The notes: generated from the sequence alone by a model not told the origin. Counted from the stretch's first letter, positions 25,494 to 36,010 are shown. The stretch is DNA of 64,000 nt from Planctomycetota bacterium (GCA_024278955.1 JAJRSE010000017.1:62001-126000); one strand, 5' to 3'. Made by a program: numbers and translations.

Positions 25494-26099
25494 CTAGTTT
25501 TGAAACCAAAGAACGATCACGAGTATTGTTGCCAGCAGCAGCAGGACTGTGCCCAGGACGAAGCTGAGTTTTCGGGCTCGCTTTCGGCGGTTTTCTGATC
25601 GCGATTTGTACGATCGCGGAGAAATGGCTCCAACGGGCGGTTGTGGTTCGAGTTCGATGTTCGGGGAATCCGTAGGCTGATCTGGGGATGATGATTCGAG
25701 GGGCGTGGCTTGAAAGGCATCAAGAACCTCGCGGGCGGCTTTCCATTGTTCCCAGCCCGTCCGCCAAACCAAGCTGTCGGTTGCGATTCGGCCCTCGGTC
25801 GCCCACGCTTGCATTTGCTTGTCGCTGGCGGGTCCGTACTGTTCTCCTGAGGCAAATCGCACGTACCAGGAGTCGGGCAAGTTCTGCTCTGCGGTAGAAA
25901 GCGGGGCGCTGGGCACAACCTGAGGGGCTGCAGGCGGTGTTGCTGAGTCGTCAGCAGCATCAACCGGCACAGCCACTAAGCCACTCGATTCTGGGACAAT
26001 GAACCGCGCGTCGCAGTCGGGGCAGATTCCTCGTTTGCCAACGAGAAATTCCTTGACGTTCAACTTGTGGCCGTTGGGGCAGTGAAACCGTATACCCAT
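25494..26099 (-). CDS. Zinc-ribbon and GYF_2-domain membrane protein
   Basis: A 201-residue protein of planctomycete type. Residues 1-35 are a zinc-ribbon-like module (FHCPNGHKLNVKEFLVGKRG then CPDC). After a Pro/Ala/Ser linker comes a GYF_2 domain at about residues 75-125 (WYVRFASGEQYGPASDKQM, GRIATDSLVWRTGWEQWKAA). A basic segment precedes one C-terminal transmembrane helix (LSFVLGTVLLLLATILVIVLW). This implies a tail-anchored membrane protein with the domains in the cytoplasm, probably for protein-protein contacts. The start MGIRFHCP at 26099 is chosen over an upstream in-frame ATG at 26117 because it begins the conserved module. No specific function known. Confidence 0.82.
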   Translation of the reverse strand: MGIRFHCPNGHKLNVKEFLVGKRGICPDCDARFIVPESSGLVAVPVDAADDSATPPAAPQVVPSAPLSTAEQNLPDSWYVRFASGEQYGPASDKQMQAWATEGRIATDSLVWRTGWEQWKAAREVLDAFQATPLESSSPDQPTDSPNIELEPQPPVGAISPRSYKSRSENRRKRARKLSFVLGTVLLLLATILVIVLWFQN

Positions 26100-26124
26100 C
26101 TGTTTTTGACGCTCCACTTTAGAT

Positions 26125-26184
26125 TTTAGGCGGTAGACTGTAGGGCTGAGATGGCCTGCCGACCCCTAAATCCTACCGCCTAAA
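26125..26184. repeat. Inverted repeat between divergent genes
   Basis: A perfect 12-bp inverted repeat: TTTAGGCGGTAG (26125-26136) and CTACCGCCTAAA (26173-26184), separated by 36 bases. It lies between the divergently transcribed GYF_2 gene and uppP and may be a dispersed palindromic repeat or a regulatory hairpin. Confidence 0.7.
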
Positions 26185-26198
26185 GCCTTATCCAAACA

Positions 26199-26996
26199 AT
26201 GACGCTTCTCGAAATTATCCTCTTGGCCATCGTCCAAGGGCTGACTGAGTTTTTGCCGGTTAGCTCCTCGGGGCACCTTTTGGTCGTCAACGAGCTGCTG
26301 GAATCGCTAGGCCGCCCTCCTGTCGAAGATCTGCTTGAGGTAAGCATTGTTCTCCACTTGGGCACTCTGGCGGCGGTGTTGGTCTTTTATCGGCGTGAAA
26401 TCGCCCGGCTTTTTGGTTCAGACCGACGTGTGCTGGGCCTGTTGATACTCGGAACCTTGCCTGCGGCCGTGCTTGGCGTGCTGATCAAGAAGGTTATGCC
26501 TGAGGCACAAAGCAAGATGGTTCTTGATAATGTGCTGCTGGCCGGCTTTATGTTTCCGATTACGGCTCTTTTGCTGGTTTGGTCTGAGCGACATGCGGTG
26601 GGAGAAAAAAGTTATTCTCAGCTGAGCTGGCGGCAGGTGCTGGTGATCGGCCTGTTTCAGGCAGGGGCCCTGTTGCCGGGGATTTCGCGAAGCGGGGCAA
26701 CGATCGCCGCAGGGCTGAGCGTAGGCCTCAGACGCGAGGCTTCGGCGGCTTACGCCTTCTTGCTGTCAATTCCTGTGATCGCCGGGGCTGGGCTGCTAGA
26801 ATCGGTGGATATTTTCCAGCAGGGCTCGACTGGCACTCCGCCATCGACGCTGGCCCTTGGGTTTCTCATCTCGATGCTGGTTGGGCTCGGCGCCCTCTCG
26901 TTATTGATCCGCTGGGTTCGCCGTGGTCGCTTGGAACAATTCGCCTACTACCTTGTGCCGCTTGGCATCGCGGTGGTACTTTGGCAGGTGTGTTAA
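26199..26996 (+). CDS. uppP: Undecaprenyl-diphosphatase (BacA/UppP)
   Basis: Recycles undecaprenyl pyrophosphate to the monophosphate lipid carrier used for peptidoglycan and surface glycans; polytopic inner-membrane enzyme. 265 residues with the two family signatures: QGLTEFLPVSSSGHLLVVNE (Glu-rich motif plus the SSGH loop) and PGISRSGATIAAGLSVGL (the phosphatase-like SRSG motif). At least seven hydrophobic helices are apparent. Start at ATG 26199. Monocistronic between the divergent GYF_2 gene and groES. A link to the GT4/GT2 cluster is functional at most, not positional. Confidence 0.96.
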   Translation: MTLLEIILLAIVQGLTEFLPVSSSGHLLVVNELLESLGRPPVEDLLEVSIVLHLGTLAAVLVFYRREIARLFGSDRRVLGLLILGTLPAAVLGVLIKKVMPEAQSKMVLDNVLLAGFMFPITALLLVWSERHAVGEKSYSQLSWRQVLVIGLFQAGALLPGISRSGATIAAGLSVGLRREASAAYAFLLSIPVIAGAGLLESVDIFQQGSTGTPPSTLALGFLISMLVGLGALSLLIRWVRRGRLEQFAYYLVPLGIAVVLWQVC

Positions 26997-27297
26997 CAAG
27001 GGCGTTGGGAAAGAGAATGAGCCCTGCCAAAATGGCAGCGTTCTCGGCCTGTTTCGTCGTTTGGTGACCTGGATGAGCCGGAATTGGCAGCGGGACGAAT
27101 TGGGTGCAATTTTGCTAATCCCTTACTGGGTAACTACTTGGGACAGTTGGCCCGTTTGGCGCACTGATTGCTTTCAGAGCCTTATGGATAGGCGCCCTCT
27201 GCGCCGGCACACAAAACACAGGCTGCGAGCCGCAGCTCACCCCTTGATAGTCACCCAATCTCACATTTAGACATTTTCTCCGGAGGATTTTCCCATC
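26997..27297. other. groES leader region, no CIRCE element seen
   Basis: About 300 bases before groES. I searched for the CIRCE operator (TTAGCACTC, nine bases, GAGTGCTAA) and found none. A GGCGCCCTCTGCGCC hairpin lies at about 27190-27204. The ribosome binding site CGGAGGA is at 27281-27287, eleven bases before the groES ATG. No coding sequence is supported. Confidence 0.6.
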
Positions 27298-27615
27298 ATG
27301 GCAACGGCCACTAAAAAGAAGAGTAAAGTCGCTTTGCAACCCTTGGGCGACAAGATCGTCGTTCAGCGTGACGAGTCGCTTGACGTAACCGCTGGCGGCA
27401 TCGTGCTTCCCGACTCGGCTCAAGACAAGCCCTCGCGCGGCACGGTAATCGCAATCGGTACCGGCCAGCTACTCGACGACGGTACCCGTGGCGAGCTACA
27501 GGTCAAGAAAGGCGACCGCGTCCTCTTTACCAGCTACGCCCCCGAGCCGATCAGCGTCGACGACGAAGAGTACCTTCTGATGAGCGAGTCCGACATTCTT
27601 GCTGTCATCGAGTAA
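27298..27615 (+). CDS. groES: Co-chaperonin GroES
   Basis: The 10-kDa lid of the GroEL chaperonin. 105 residues with the family pattern: VALQPLGDKIVVQRDE, AGGIVLPDSAQDKPSRGTVIAIG (the mobile loop), KKGDRVLFTSYAPEPI and EEYLLMSESDILAVIE at the C-terminus. It has a short basic N-terminal extension (MATATKKKSK). A CGGAGGA ribosome site precedes it. groEL follows after 107 bases on the same strand, the standard groESL arrangement. Confidence 0.97.
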   Translation: MATATKKKSKVALQPLGDKIVVQRDESLDVTAGGIVLPDSAQDKPSRGTVIAIGTGQLLDDGTRGELQVKKGDRVLFTSYAPEPISVDDEEYLLMSESDILAVIE

Positions 27616-27623
27616 AAAAGTAG

Positions 27624-29342
<1,719 letters not shown>

Positions 29343-29350
29343 CCTCGAAT

Positions 29351-29428
29351 GCCTCGGCCACTTGCCGAGGCATTGTTGATTTCTAGCTAATAAAACCCCC
29401 GGGCGACATAAGTTGCCCGGGGTTTTTT
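29351..29428 (+). terminator. Double hairpin terminator after groEL
   Basis: A first hairpin GCCTCGGC/GCCGAGGC (29351-29371, five-base loop) is followed by a classical intrinsic terminator CCCCGGGC/GCCCGGGG (29397-29422) ending in T6. It ends the groESL transcript just before the mobile element. Confidence 0.9.
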
Positions 29429-29432
29429 AGTG

Positions 29433-30216
29433 TCCCTGAAAAAGTCACATCGGGTTACGATATTGGGATAGAGCTTGCTCTGGTAGCTGGTAGAATTTGC
29501 AAGGTATTGGTTCCTTCTCCCTCGGAACCTTGCAATATGAGACACGCATGAAGCCTCGATCTCAAGCTGCTGGCGACCAGTTCCATCTTTTTCAGTCGCA
29601 TTTCGATCAGATTTTGAACCCCGATCATCCGCCGGTCGAACTGGCCAACCAAATCGATTGGCAGCGTTTCGACACGGCGCTGGCCGACTGCTATTGCCCG
29701 GACAACGGCGCGCCAGGCAAGGCCGTGCGACTAATGGTGGGCTGCATTATCTGAAACACGCGATGGACGAATCAGACGAGGCGGTTGTCGCGCGTTAGGT
29801 CGAAAACCCGTACTGGCAATACTTCTGCGGATTCACGTCGATGCAACATGAAATGCCGCTGCATCCGACGGCGCTGGTCAAGTGGCGTACGCGTGTAGGC
29901 GCTGAGAAACTGGCGCTACTTCTGCAAGAGACGATCGCGCTCGCTCTGAGAGAGAAACAAGTGTCGCCGAAAGAGATCGAGCAAGTCAACCGGCGACGCG
30001 ATCAACGCCATTTTGGCCGCCGCCGGATTAAATCTTCGGAAGCTTCTGCGCGGTTTTCTTTTTGCGATGATTTTTTGGCTCTCACAGCTCGAAAAGAATC
30101 GATTTGGCAGCAACGTCCAATGGAATCACGCCTTGGCTGCCGCGTGACGCCGCCAAACTTGCCACCCGTCCGGCGAAAACCTAGCCGCCCCGCTTGCACG
30201 GTGGATTTTTCAGGGA
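29433..30216 (+). mobile_element. Internally deleted IS5-family element with terminal inverted repeats
   Basis: Ends TCCCTGAAAAAGTCAC (29433-29448) and GTGGATTTTTCAGGGA (30201-30216) are inverted repeats matching at 14 of 16 positions. The 784-base element holds the N- and C-terminal coding parts of an IS5-type transposase but lacks the catalytic middle, so it cannot move itself. It lies between the groEL terminator and the stop codon of the NagB-like gene (eight bases away). No clear target duplication could be confirmed. Confidence 0.85.
29548..30147 (+). pseudogene. IS5-family transposase, broken by frameshift, stop codons and internal deletion
   Basis: Translation begins MKPRSQAAGDQFHLF and LVNQIDW-like sequence (ELANQIDWQRFD) typical of IS5 transposase N-termini, ending in GKAVRLMVGC where the reading frame breaks. 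A second frame continues with VENPYWQYFCGFTSMQHEMP and TALVKWRTRVG up to about 29990. The sequence then jumps to the C-terminal family end DAINAILAAAGLNLRKLLRG (from 29995), with a stop at 30145-30147. The central DDE catalytic region is absent. The three blocks are in different frames, confirming decay. Confidence 0.85.
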
Positions 30217-30223
30217 GGACTCC

Positions 30224-31165
30224 TTAGTACCCTTTGTCCCAATCGGGCTCGATATTTGCGGCAATGGATTCGCCGATATAACAATCGGTACGTAGCTGCT
30301 GATGAATGGAAGAAGGAAGTTTGGGAGTGACAGGCCCGTGGTAACAGAGACGGGCGATCATACGCTGCCAACTAGTCGAAGTGCCATGAACACCGATCGC
30401 GGCGACTTCCCAGCGATGTTTGGCAGCAATCACTTCCTTAGGACCTACCGTAGCAGCCATCGGCGGCACGGCTGCCAAATCGCCGCTCATGCCAAAGCTG
30501 CCATGCATCGAGTTCTGCGCGATGGTAAACGGACTAAGCGTACAAACTCGCGCGCCCATTTGTTTGAACTCTTCCAGCGAGCCGTCAAATTCTGGGGCAT
30601 CGGGTTCAACAAATGCTAAGTGCCCAGTCCAGCCGGGTCCCGTATAGCTAATGTCCACCCCGCCCGCCTCTTGCATCAGATCGTAATAATGGCCGATGTT
30701 TTGATTATTGGGGCCAAGCACTTGACGTCGCGGTGGGCGCAAATTCTCGTCAATTCCGTAGTAAAGATGGGTCAGCATCGAGTGCATAAAACCGAGCGGC
30801 CAATCTTCGGGTGCCACCTGTCCATGCTCGTTCGCATATTCATCCAAAGCAAAAAGCCAGACATGTTTGCAGTCCAGCCGTATCGCATTAATAAGCCGAG
30901 ACAGAGGCTGGTAAAGTGTCGGACAGGGGTTCGGCATCATCATCACACACCGACGCCCCTCCTCGCTGGCCTGTTTGATCCGCGCGACCATGTCAGTCAC
31001 CCACATAAACCCCAGGTCCGTCTCCTTGACTACGTGGATGCGAAAGTCTGGATTCGGATGTTTTTCGATATCTTCTCGTCGGATAGCACGGCAACGCTCA
31101 ATCTCTGCTTGGTCGCGAAAAGGCACATGCGCGGAGGGACTATATTCAAAATTTCCTGCCATCAC
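30224..31165 (-). CDS. Glucosamine-6-phosphate deaminase-like protein (NagB/SugI fold)
   Basis: A 313-residue protein distantly related to NagB and 6-phosphogluconolactonase. Recognisable sites are VMMMPNPCPTLYQPLSRL (phosphate loop region), WLFALDEYANEHG (cf. NagB MDEY), and GPGWTGHLAFVEPDAP (cf. GIGEDGHIAFNEP with the catalytic His and Asp). It probably converts an amino-sugar phosphate to a keto-sugar phosphate, as the step after the neighbouring deacetylase. Its start codon overlaps the nagA stop by four bases, so translation is coupled. It is diverged from standard NagB, so the substrate may be a different amino sugar or the reaction modified. The downstream IS relic begins right after its stop. 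Confidence 0.75.
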   Translation of the reverse strand: MMAGNFEYSPSAHVPFRDQAEIERCRAIRREDIEKHPNPDFRIHVVKETDLGFMWVTDMVARIKQASEEGRRCVMMMPNPCPTLYQPLSRLINAIRLDCKHVWLFALDEYANEHGQVAPEDWPLGFMHSMLTHLYYGIDENLRPPRRQVLGPNNQNIGHYYDLMQEAGGVDISYTGPGWTGHLAFVEPDAPEFDGSLEEFKQMGARVCTLSPFTIAQNSMHGSFGMSGDLAAVPPMAATVGPKEVIAAKHRWEVAAIGVHGTSTSWQRMIARLCYHGPVTPKLPSSIHQQLRTDCYIGESIAANIEPDWDKGY

Positions 31166-32379
31166 CGTTCACCTAACGCACAAGGTTGTGACTCAGTATC
31201 AAAGACGCACTCTCCTGCGACCCAAGTTTTTTTAGCTTGCAACCCATTTTTTGACTGCTCCCAAAGTACTAAATCGGCATCAGCACCTACTCGGATGTCT
31301 CCCTTGTTGGCAAGATGGGCGACCGATGCAGGGTTGGTCGTTCCCATCGCCCAAATCTGATACTCAGGGAGGTCCAACCAATTCAGTAAATTAAAAATGG
31401 CCCGATCCATGGTCAACGAGCTGCCTGACAACATGCCATGTTGCGGATGATCTTCGTCTGCTACCCGCGCCGCATCAGATTGACTTACTCGCACGGAATA
31501 TCCCCAAGGCGTTTTATAGATGCCGTCGTCTAGCCCCGCGCCGATGTTTGCGTCGGTGATCGCTACGATCCCTTCCCAACCTTTGGCTGCGAGCGCTGCG
31601 CGAATTGCCATGGGATGCACATGCACGTTGTCGCAGATAAAATCAACTGTGCAGCGATCATCTGCCAGGATCGTTTCCACAGCACCAACAGGTCGAACGC
31701 CAGGATCGGTCTCCTCCGGCAACGGAAAAACGTCATAAAAATGGGTTGCGTGCTGGGCTCCCGCGTCGATTGCCGCACAGGTCTGCTCGACCGAGGCGCG
31801 GGTGTGCGTCAGAAACACCGCAATGTCCTGTTCACGGAGACGCTTGATGACAGGAATTATATTTGGCGTGTCAGGACTAACCGACATCGCGGAGACACGT
31901 CCACCGGTCGCTGCAAGGATTTCTTCCAGCAGCACCAAGTCTCCTGCCACGGTCTCTGCACCAGCTCCTGGTAGTGCCAAAAACGGGCCTTCCAAGTGAA
32001 AACCAGGCATCGCGGCACCAACTGTCTTGGGTAGTTCCTCGGACAATCGTTCCAACAGGCTAAGCGAGGAACGATTCATAACCGTGTAAAGAGTCGGCAA
32101 AACGCAAGTTGTGCCAAAGCTGGGCAAAACAGAAGCCGCGTCTTGAATTTGCTGTGGGGCAGCTTCGTAGAGGAACTGCCCAATGCCGTGGCAATGAAGA
32201 TCGATCAAGCCGGGCGTCAACAGCGCCCCTTTTGCGTCGACTCGCTCTACTAAGCAATCGACCGAATCAACTTCCGGATTGATTGCTGCGATTTTTCCAT
32301 CGTCAACCAAGACACTTCCTGGTCTAGCCCAGTGCCCAGGACGTAGCATCATCGCATTGTCAACAAGCGTGGCGGTCAC
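31162..32379 (-). CDS. nagA: N-acetylglucosamine-6-phosphate deacetylase family protein
   Basis: A 405-residue amidohydrolase that removes acetate from N-acetylated amino-sugar phosphates. Metal and catalytic motifs are present: LIDLHCHGIGQF (HxH), HLEGPFLALPGAG (metal Glu), VFLTHTRASVEQT, the histidine in HATHFYDVFPLPEE, and AITDANIGAG with the catalytic Asp. It lies in the middle of a three-gene minus-strand operon: its start overlaps the GntR regulator stop by four bases, and its stop overlaps the NagB-like start by four bases. The GntR/UTRA regulator supports amino-sugar catabolism. N-acetylglucosamine itself is the likely but not proven substrate. Confidence 0.85.
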   Translation of the reverse strand: MTATLVDNAMMLRPGHWARPGSVLVDDGKIAAINPEVDSVDCLVERVDAKGALLTPGLIDLHCHGIGQFLYEAAPQQIQDAASVLPSFGTTCVLPTLYTVMNRSSLSLLERLSEELPKTVGAAMPGFHLEGPFLALPGAGAETVAGDLVLLEEILAATGGRVSAMSVSPDTPNIIPVIKRLREQDIAVFLTHTRASVEQTCAAIDAGAQHATHFYDVFPLPEETDPGVRPVGAVETILADDRCTVDFICDNVHVHPMAIRAALAAKGWEGIVAITDANIGAGLDDGIYKTPWGYSVRVSQSDAARVADEDHPQHGMLSGSSLTMDRAIFNLLNWLDLPEYQIWAMGTTNPASVAHLANKGDIRVGADADLVLWEQSKNGLQAKKTWVAGECVFDTESQPCALGER

Positions 32380-33134
32380 AGCGTTTGCTCAATCTCTTCT
32401 TTGGTCGGGATATGAAGCCGAAGGGTGGTTGTAAGGCGGAAGAGTTCGTGGCGATAGTAGCTAATAAACAGCCCGCAAGCGGTCCCCGATTCTAGAAACA
32501 TCACATCAGTTCCTTTCAGCAGAGGTGCGCCGACTTTTCCGCCAAGATGTTGAGTATGTGCCGGCTCGGCGGCGACCGCCTCAATGCTCTGAGTCAGATA
32601 GCTGATGCGCATCTTCTGCACCTCTTGCCAACGTTCGAGGAAGCGGAGTTGGCTCAAATCGTCTTTGTCGAGCCGGTCGGCTGATGACTCGGGAAGATAG
32701 ACATCGTCGTAAGCAACCGGCTCGTCCTCTAGCACATCAATGCGTCGAGCGAACAGCACGCGAGCATCTGGCTGAGTTTGCAGCATTGCCGCAACGTCAT
32801 CGGTAGCACTTTGCCACTGCCAAGATTCAAGTTGACGACCAAGCTCTGGGGCATGCGTAGCCACCGAGCCGCTGAAGTCCGTATTAAGCAGAGGAATCCG
32901 GCGCGAGGGGGTGGGGCTCACAAAAGTCCCGCTGCCTTGCCGGCGCCGGATGAGAATCTCGTCTGCCAATATTTGCAGCGCACGCCGAATCGTGATTCGA
33001 GATGCCGAAAACTGCTCGCACAATTCTCGCTCGGTGGGCAGCTGCTTTCCCGGTGTAAGATCACCGCTCAGGATCTGCTTGCGCAACGAGTCCGCTACCT
33101 GTTTGTAGGCGATGGTTGATTGAACGGAAGCCAT
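32376..33134 (-). CDS. GntR-family transcriptional regulator, HutC/UTRA type
   Basis: A 252-residue repressor-type protein. The N-terminal winged helix is clear (YKQVADSLRKQILSGDLTPG, PTERELCEQFSASRITIRRA, RRQGSGTFV). The C-terminal UTRA ligand-binding domain follows (ARVLFARRIDVLEDEPVAYDDVYLP; FLESGTACGLFISYYRHELFR). It is the first gene of the operon with nagA and the NagB-like gene, and probably autoregulates it in response to an amino-sugar phosphate. A candidate operator (TGGTAATAACCA) is 51 bases upstream of its start. Confidence 0.9.
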   Translation of the reverse strand: MASVQSTIAYKQVADSLRKQILSGDLTPGKQLPTERELCEQFSASRITIRRALQILADEILIRRRQGSGTFVSPTPSRRIPLLNTDFSGSVATHAPELGRQLESWQWQSATDDVAAMLQTQPDARVLFARRIDVLEDEPVAYDDVYLPESSADRLDKDDLSQLRFLERWQEVQKMRISYLTQSIEAVAAEPAHTQHLGGKVGAPLLKGTDVMFLESGTACGLFISYYRHELFRLTTTLRLHIPTKEEIEQTL

Positions 33135-33817
33135 TTTTTCGCTCTGCCTGCAATCTCATGGTGTTTTAGCCACTTGTACTAAAATGGTAATAACCAATGT
33201 GATGCTATTATGGAGAGTGACTTCCGCACTGTCAATCGGCTAGGATCGAAAAGGTCGAACACAAGCGTGGCTGAAGATGCCAGAAATCCCGATGAATCTC
33301 AGCGACGACTAGGACCGCGCAATGCAACGCAACTCCTGCCGACGCCCAGGATTTCCTCAGGCTCAGTGGATCAGCATCTGCGGCTAATTTTTTCCCTTCG
33401 TGAACGGTTGCCATTAAACATGCAACAACAAACACAGGAAACTAACCGTGCCATTCGTACGGTTTTCTCGTGGCCCAAATCCTTGTGCATTTGTGCCGTC
33501 TAATTCAGACGGCTGAATGGTTACTTTTGCGATTTTAAGTGCCATTAGTCATCCTGTGCGACGGGTAAAAACCCCTCGACTTGAGAGCGAGAACTTTTGA
33601 GTGGCACCGAAAGGTGAGTGAACCTGCCAGCGCCGGCACACCCGAAGAAATCGCCGCGTGCGAAGCAAGTTTTACGGGAAAGTGGTTGAGCGATTTGGTT
33701 GGGTAGGGAGAAGGCTCTCCGTATTAGGCCCAGTAAATGGCAGTTCTGCTCAAACAATAGCGATCAGAAATTTATTCTTGCAAATCCCAGAAGAATGCTG
33801 TACGTTTGAACCGTATC
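33135..33817. other. Long intergenic region between the amino-sugar operon and the proline-rich protein gene
   Basis: About 680 bases. Besides the operator palindrome it contains a hairpin GCCGTCT/AGACGGC at 33495-33513 with a five-base loop. Short open frames exist on both strands (for example 33210-33503 plus and 33545-33757 minus), but their translations show no domain, start signal or composition I can support. The region may hold a decayed gene. Confidence 0.4.
33185..33196. promoter_or_regulatory. Candidate GntR/HutC operator
   Basis: TGGTAATAACCA is a perfect 12-base palindrome 51 bases upstream of the regulator start. It keeps the TGGT...ACCA half-sites of known HutC-family amino-sugar regulators (NagR/DasR-like sites), with AATA in place of the usual centre. 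Position and symmetry support an autoregulatory site; binding is inferred. Confidence 0.6.
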
Positions 33818-34399
33818 ATGTTTGAGGCACTTAAAAAATACAGAAATCATTTGATAAAGGCCGATCAAAAGTCACAGGAGGATTTTGATAAAACTTTACT
33901 CACTGTCGCAACTAGCTCTTTGGGGGTGTCATTAGTCTTTATACGTGAGTTTGTGGGCGATGGTCCTGTTGCCTCAACTGCGTATATTTTGGTTGGATGG
34001 AGCTTGCTTGCCTCAAGTGTTGGTTGCGTGATTTTTGGCTTTTACCTAAGCCGTTTCGCCTTAAGAAAAGCGATCAGACAGATCGATAGTGGGGCGATCT
34101 ATTCGGAGAAACCTGGGGGAAGAATTGCTATTGTAGTTGAAGTGTTAAATGGAATTAGCGGTTTGTTATTGTTGCTTGGAATTGCTGCAGTTATCTACTT
34201 TGCTTTTGATAACTTGCGTGTTTTAGGTCCCAGTCAAAATAAGGAAATAGTCATGGCAAATGAGAAACCAGTATCAGATGGTCAGAGAGGTTATGTGCCT
34301 CCGCCACCACCTCCAAAGCCTATTGGAACAGAAAGAACGGGGCATCAATCTGGCTATATTCCACCACCTCCTCCTCCGACACCCCCACCAAAAAAATAG
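33818..34399 (+). CDS. Hypothetical membrane protein with a proline-rich tail
   Basis: A 193-residue protein of unknown function. A charged N-terminus (MFEALKKYRNHLIKADQKS) precedes three hydrophobic helices, at about residues 30-45, 54-80 and 112-135. The cytosolic-type tail contains two near-copies of a polyproline unit (GYVPPPPPPKP and GYIPPPPPPTPPPKK) separated by about 15 residues. Codon use is noticeably more AT-rich than in neighbours, suggesting recent acquisition. The start ATG 33818 is chosen over TTG 33806. It ends 22 bases before the convergent gltD stop. Polyproline repeats would suit binding to SH3-like or profilin-like partners, but no partner is known. Confidence 0.7.
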   Translation: MFEALKKYRNHLIKADQKSQEDFDKTLLTVATSSLGVSLVFIREFVGDGPVASTAYILVGWSLLASSVGCVIFGFYLSRFALRKAIRQIDSGAIYSEKPGGRIAIVVEVLNGISGLLLLLGIAAVIYFAFDNLRVLGPSQNKEIVMANEKPVSDGQRGYVPPPPPPKPIGTERTGHQSGYIPPPPPPTPPPKK

Positions 34400-34420
34400 A
34401 AATTGAGTGCTGGGCGTGCC

Positions 34421-36010
34421 CTAAACCACCTGCTGCGGTAGATTCAGCCCCGGGGCCGGTAGCGTCGTGGTTTCCATCAGGTACTCGTCAATTGCTCGGG
34501 CTGCTCCGCGTCCCTCGTTGATTGCCCAAACCACAAGGCTCTGGCCCCGGCGGCAGTCGCCTGCGGCGAACACGCCTTCGAGGTTGCTGGCAAACTGTCC
34601 GTGCTCGGCTGCGAAGGTTTGCCAGTTGCCACGCGGGTTTTGCGTTTCGAGTCCCAGCATTTCGCCGACGCCCAGTTCGGGGCCCACAAAGCCGGTTGCA
34701 AGAAACACCAAGTCGGCAGGCCAGATTTTTTCGCTGCCAGGGACTTCGCTAAACGGTGCCTTCTCGCCCGGCTTGCTCCAGTCGACAGTCACGGTTTTCA
34801 CTCCGCTAATGCGTCCGTTGCCGTCGTCCACGAATTCTTTGGTTAGCACGTTGTATTGTCGAGGGTCGTCGCCCATTTTGGCTTCGGTCTCGGCGTGCGA
34901 GTAATCCACCCGATAAACTCTCGGCCACTGAGGCCAAGGGTTATTATCGGCTCGCTCGGCAGGCGGGACATCAAGCAACTCGAAATTCGCAATGCTCTTC
35001 GCACCATGACGCAGCGACGTGCCAATGCAGTCGGCCCCGGTATCGCCACCGCCGATAACGATCACGTTTTTGCCCTTGGCCGAAAGATAGTCGCCTTCGG
35101 CTTGTTGGCCTGTCTCCATGTTGCCATCGAGCAGGCTTTTGGTATTGCGAGTCAGAAAATCCATCGCCAAATAGATGCCGTCCAATTCGCGCCCAGGGCA
35201 GCGGCCCGTCGGGTCAAACGGCTTGGTTGCTCCCGTGGCCAACAGCACCGTGTCGTTGTCGTCGACCAACTTCTGAGGGTCGATAAACTGCATTTCGCAG
35301 CCGCGTTCTTGCATGATTTGCGTCATGTGTCCGGCAGCAAAATCTTCTTCGCGGCCAACGTGCGCACAAGTCACAAAGTCGACTCCTTCGTCCCGCAGTA
35401 AATTCACGCGACGTTCGACGACTCGCTTGTCGAGTTTCATATTGGGAATGCCATACATCAGCAACCCGCCTATTCGGTCGGCCCGCTCGTAAACCGTTAC
35501 CGAATGCCCGGCTTTGTTGAGTTGGGCAGCCGCAGCGAGCCCCGCTGGTCCGCTACCAACAATCGCAATGCGTTTGCCTGTCCGGTAGGAAGGCGGTTGA
35601 GGTTTGACCCAATCTTCGGCAAACCCGCGATCGATAATTGCGTTTTCAATGTTCTTGATCGTGACGGGTGGATTGGTAATTCCCAAGACACAAGCACCTT
35701 CGCAGGGGGCAGGGCAAGCTCGACCTGTGAATTCAGGGAAGTTATTGGTTTTATGCAACCGGTCGAGTGCCTCACGCCAACGGCCTTGGTAAACCAAGTC
35801 GTTCCACTCGGGTATAAGGTTATCAATCGGGCAGCCGGTATTCGATTGGCAAAATGGCACCCCACAATCCATACATCGCGCGCCCTGGGTGCGCAACTGT
35901 TCCTCAGGAGGGTTGGTATAGATCTCCAAAAAGTCGCCCGCCCGAGTCAACGGGTCGCGATAAGGAACAGCTTGTCGAGGATAGTCTTTGAAACCAGTAG
36001 GTTTGCCCAT
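34421..36010 (-). CDS. gltD: Glutamate synthase [NADPH], small subunit
   Basis: Electron-transfer subunit of glutamate synthase, passing electrons from NADPH to the large subunit. 529 residues. The N-terminal cysteine region binds iron-sulfur clusters ([35 protein letters not shown]). An FAD motif ([17 protein letters not shown]) and an NADPH motif ([15 protein letters not shown]) follow, then the C-terminal FAD contact ([19 protein letters not shown]). The partner gltB lies upstream on the same strand, but a transposable element of about 700 bases now separates them. Secure. Confidence 0.96.
   Translation of the reverse strand: MGKPTGFKDYPRQAVPYRDPLTRAGDFLEIYTNPPEEQLRTQGARCMDCGVPFCQSNTGCPIDNLIPEWNDLVYQGRWREALDRLHKTNNFPEFTGRACPAPCEGACVLGITNPPVTIKNIENAIIDRGFAEDWVKPQPPSYRTGKRIAIVGSGPAGLAAAAQLNKAGHSVTVYERADRIGGLLMYGIPNMKLDKRVVERRVNLLRDEGVDFVTCAHVGREEDFAAGHMTQIMQERGCEMQFIDPQKLVDDNDTVLLATGATKPFDPTGRCPGRELDGIYLAMDFLTRNTKSLLDGNMETGQQAEGDYLSAKGKNVIVIGGGDTGADCIGTSLRHGAKSIANFELLDVPPAERADNNPWPQWPRVYRVDYSHAETEAKMGDDPRQYNVLTKEFVDDGNGRISGVKTVTVDWSKPGEKAPFSEVPGSEKIWPADLVFLATGFVGPELGVGEMLGLETQNPRGNWQTFAAEHGQFASNLEGVFAAGDCRRGQSLVVWAINEGRGAARAIDEYLMETTTLPAPGLNLPQQVV

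Noticed and set aside
29397..29422. Considered the GC-rich hairpin as part of the IS5-element end
   Set aside because: It has a T-tract and sits directly after groEL, before the inverted repeat at 29433, so it fits a terminator.
33210..33503. Possible 97-codon gene downstream of the operator
   Set aside because: No ribosome site, no recognisable motif; composition unlike neighbouring real genes.
34293..34396. Considered the CCACCACCTCC-type repeats as a short tandem or CRISPR-like array
   Set aside because: They are codon repeats for proline in an intact reading frame, with no spacer structure.
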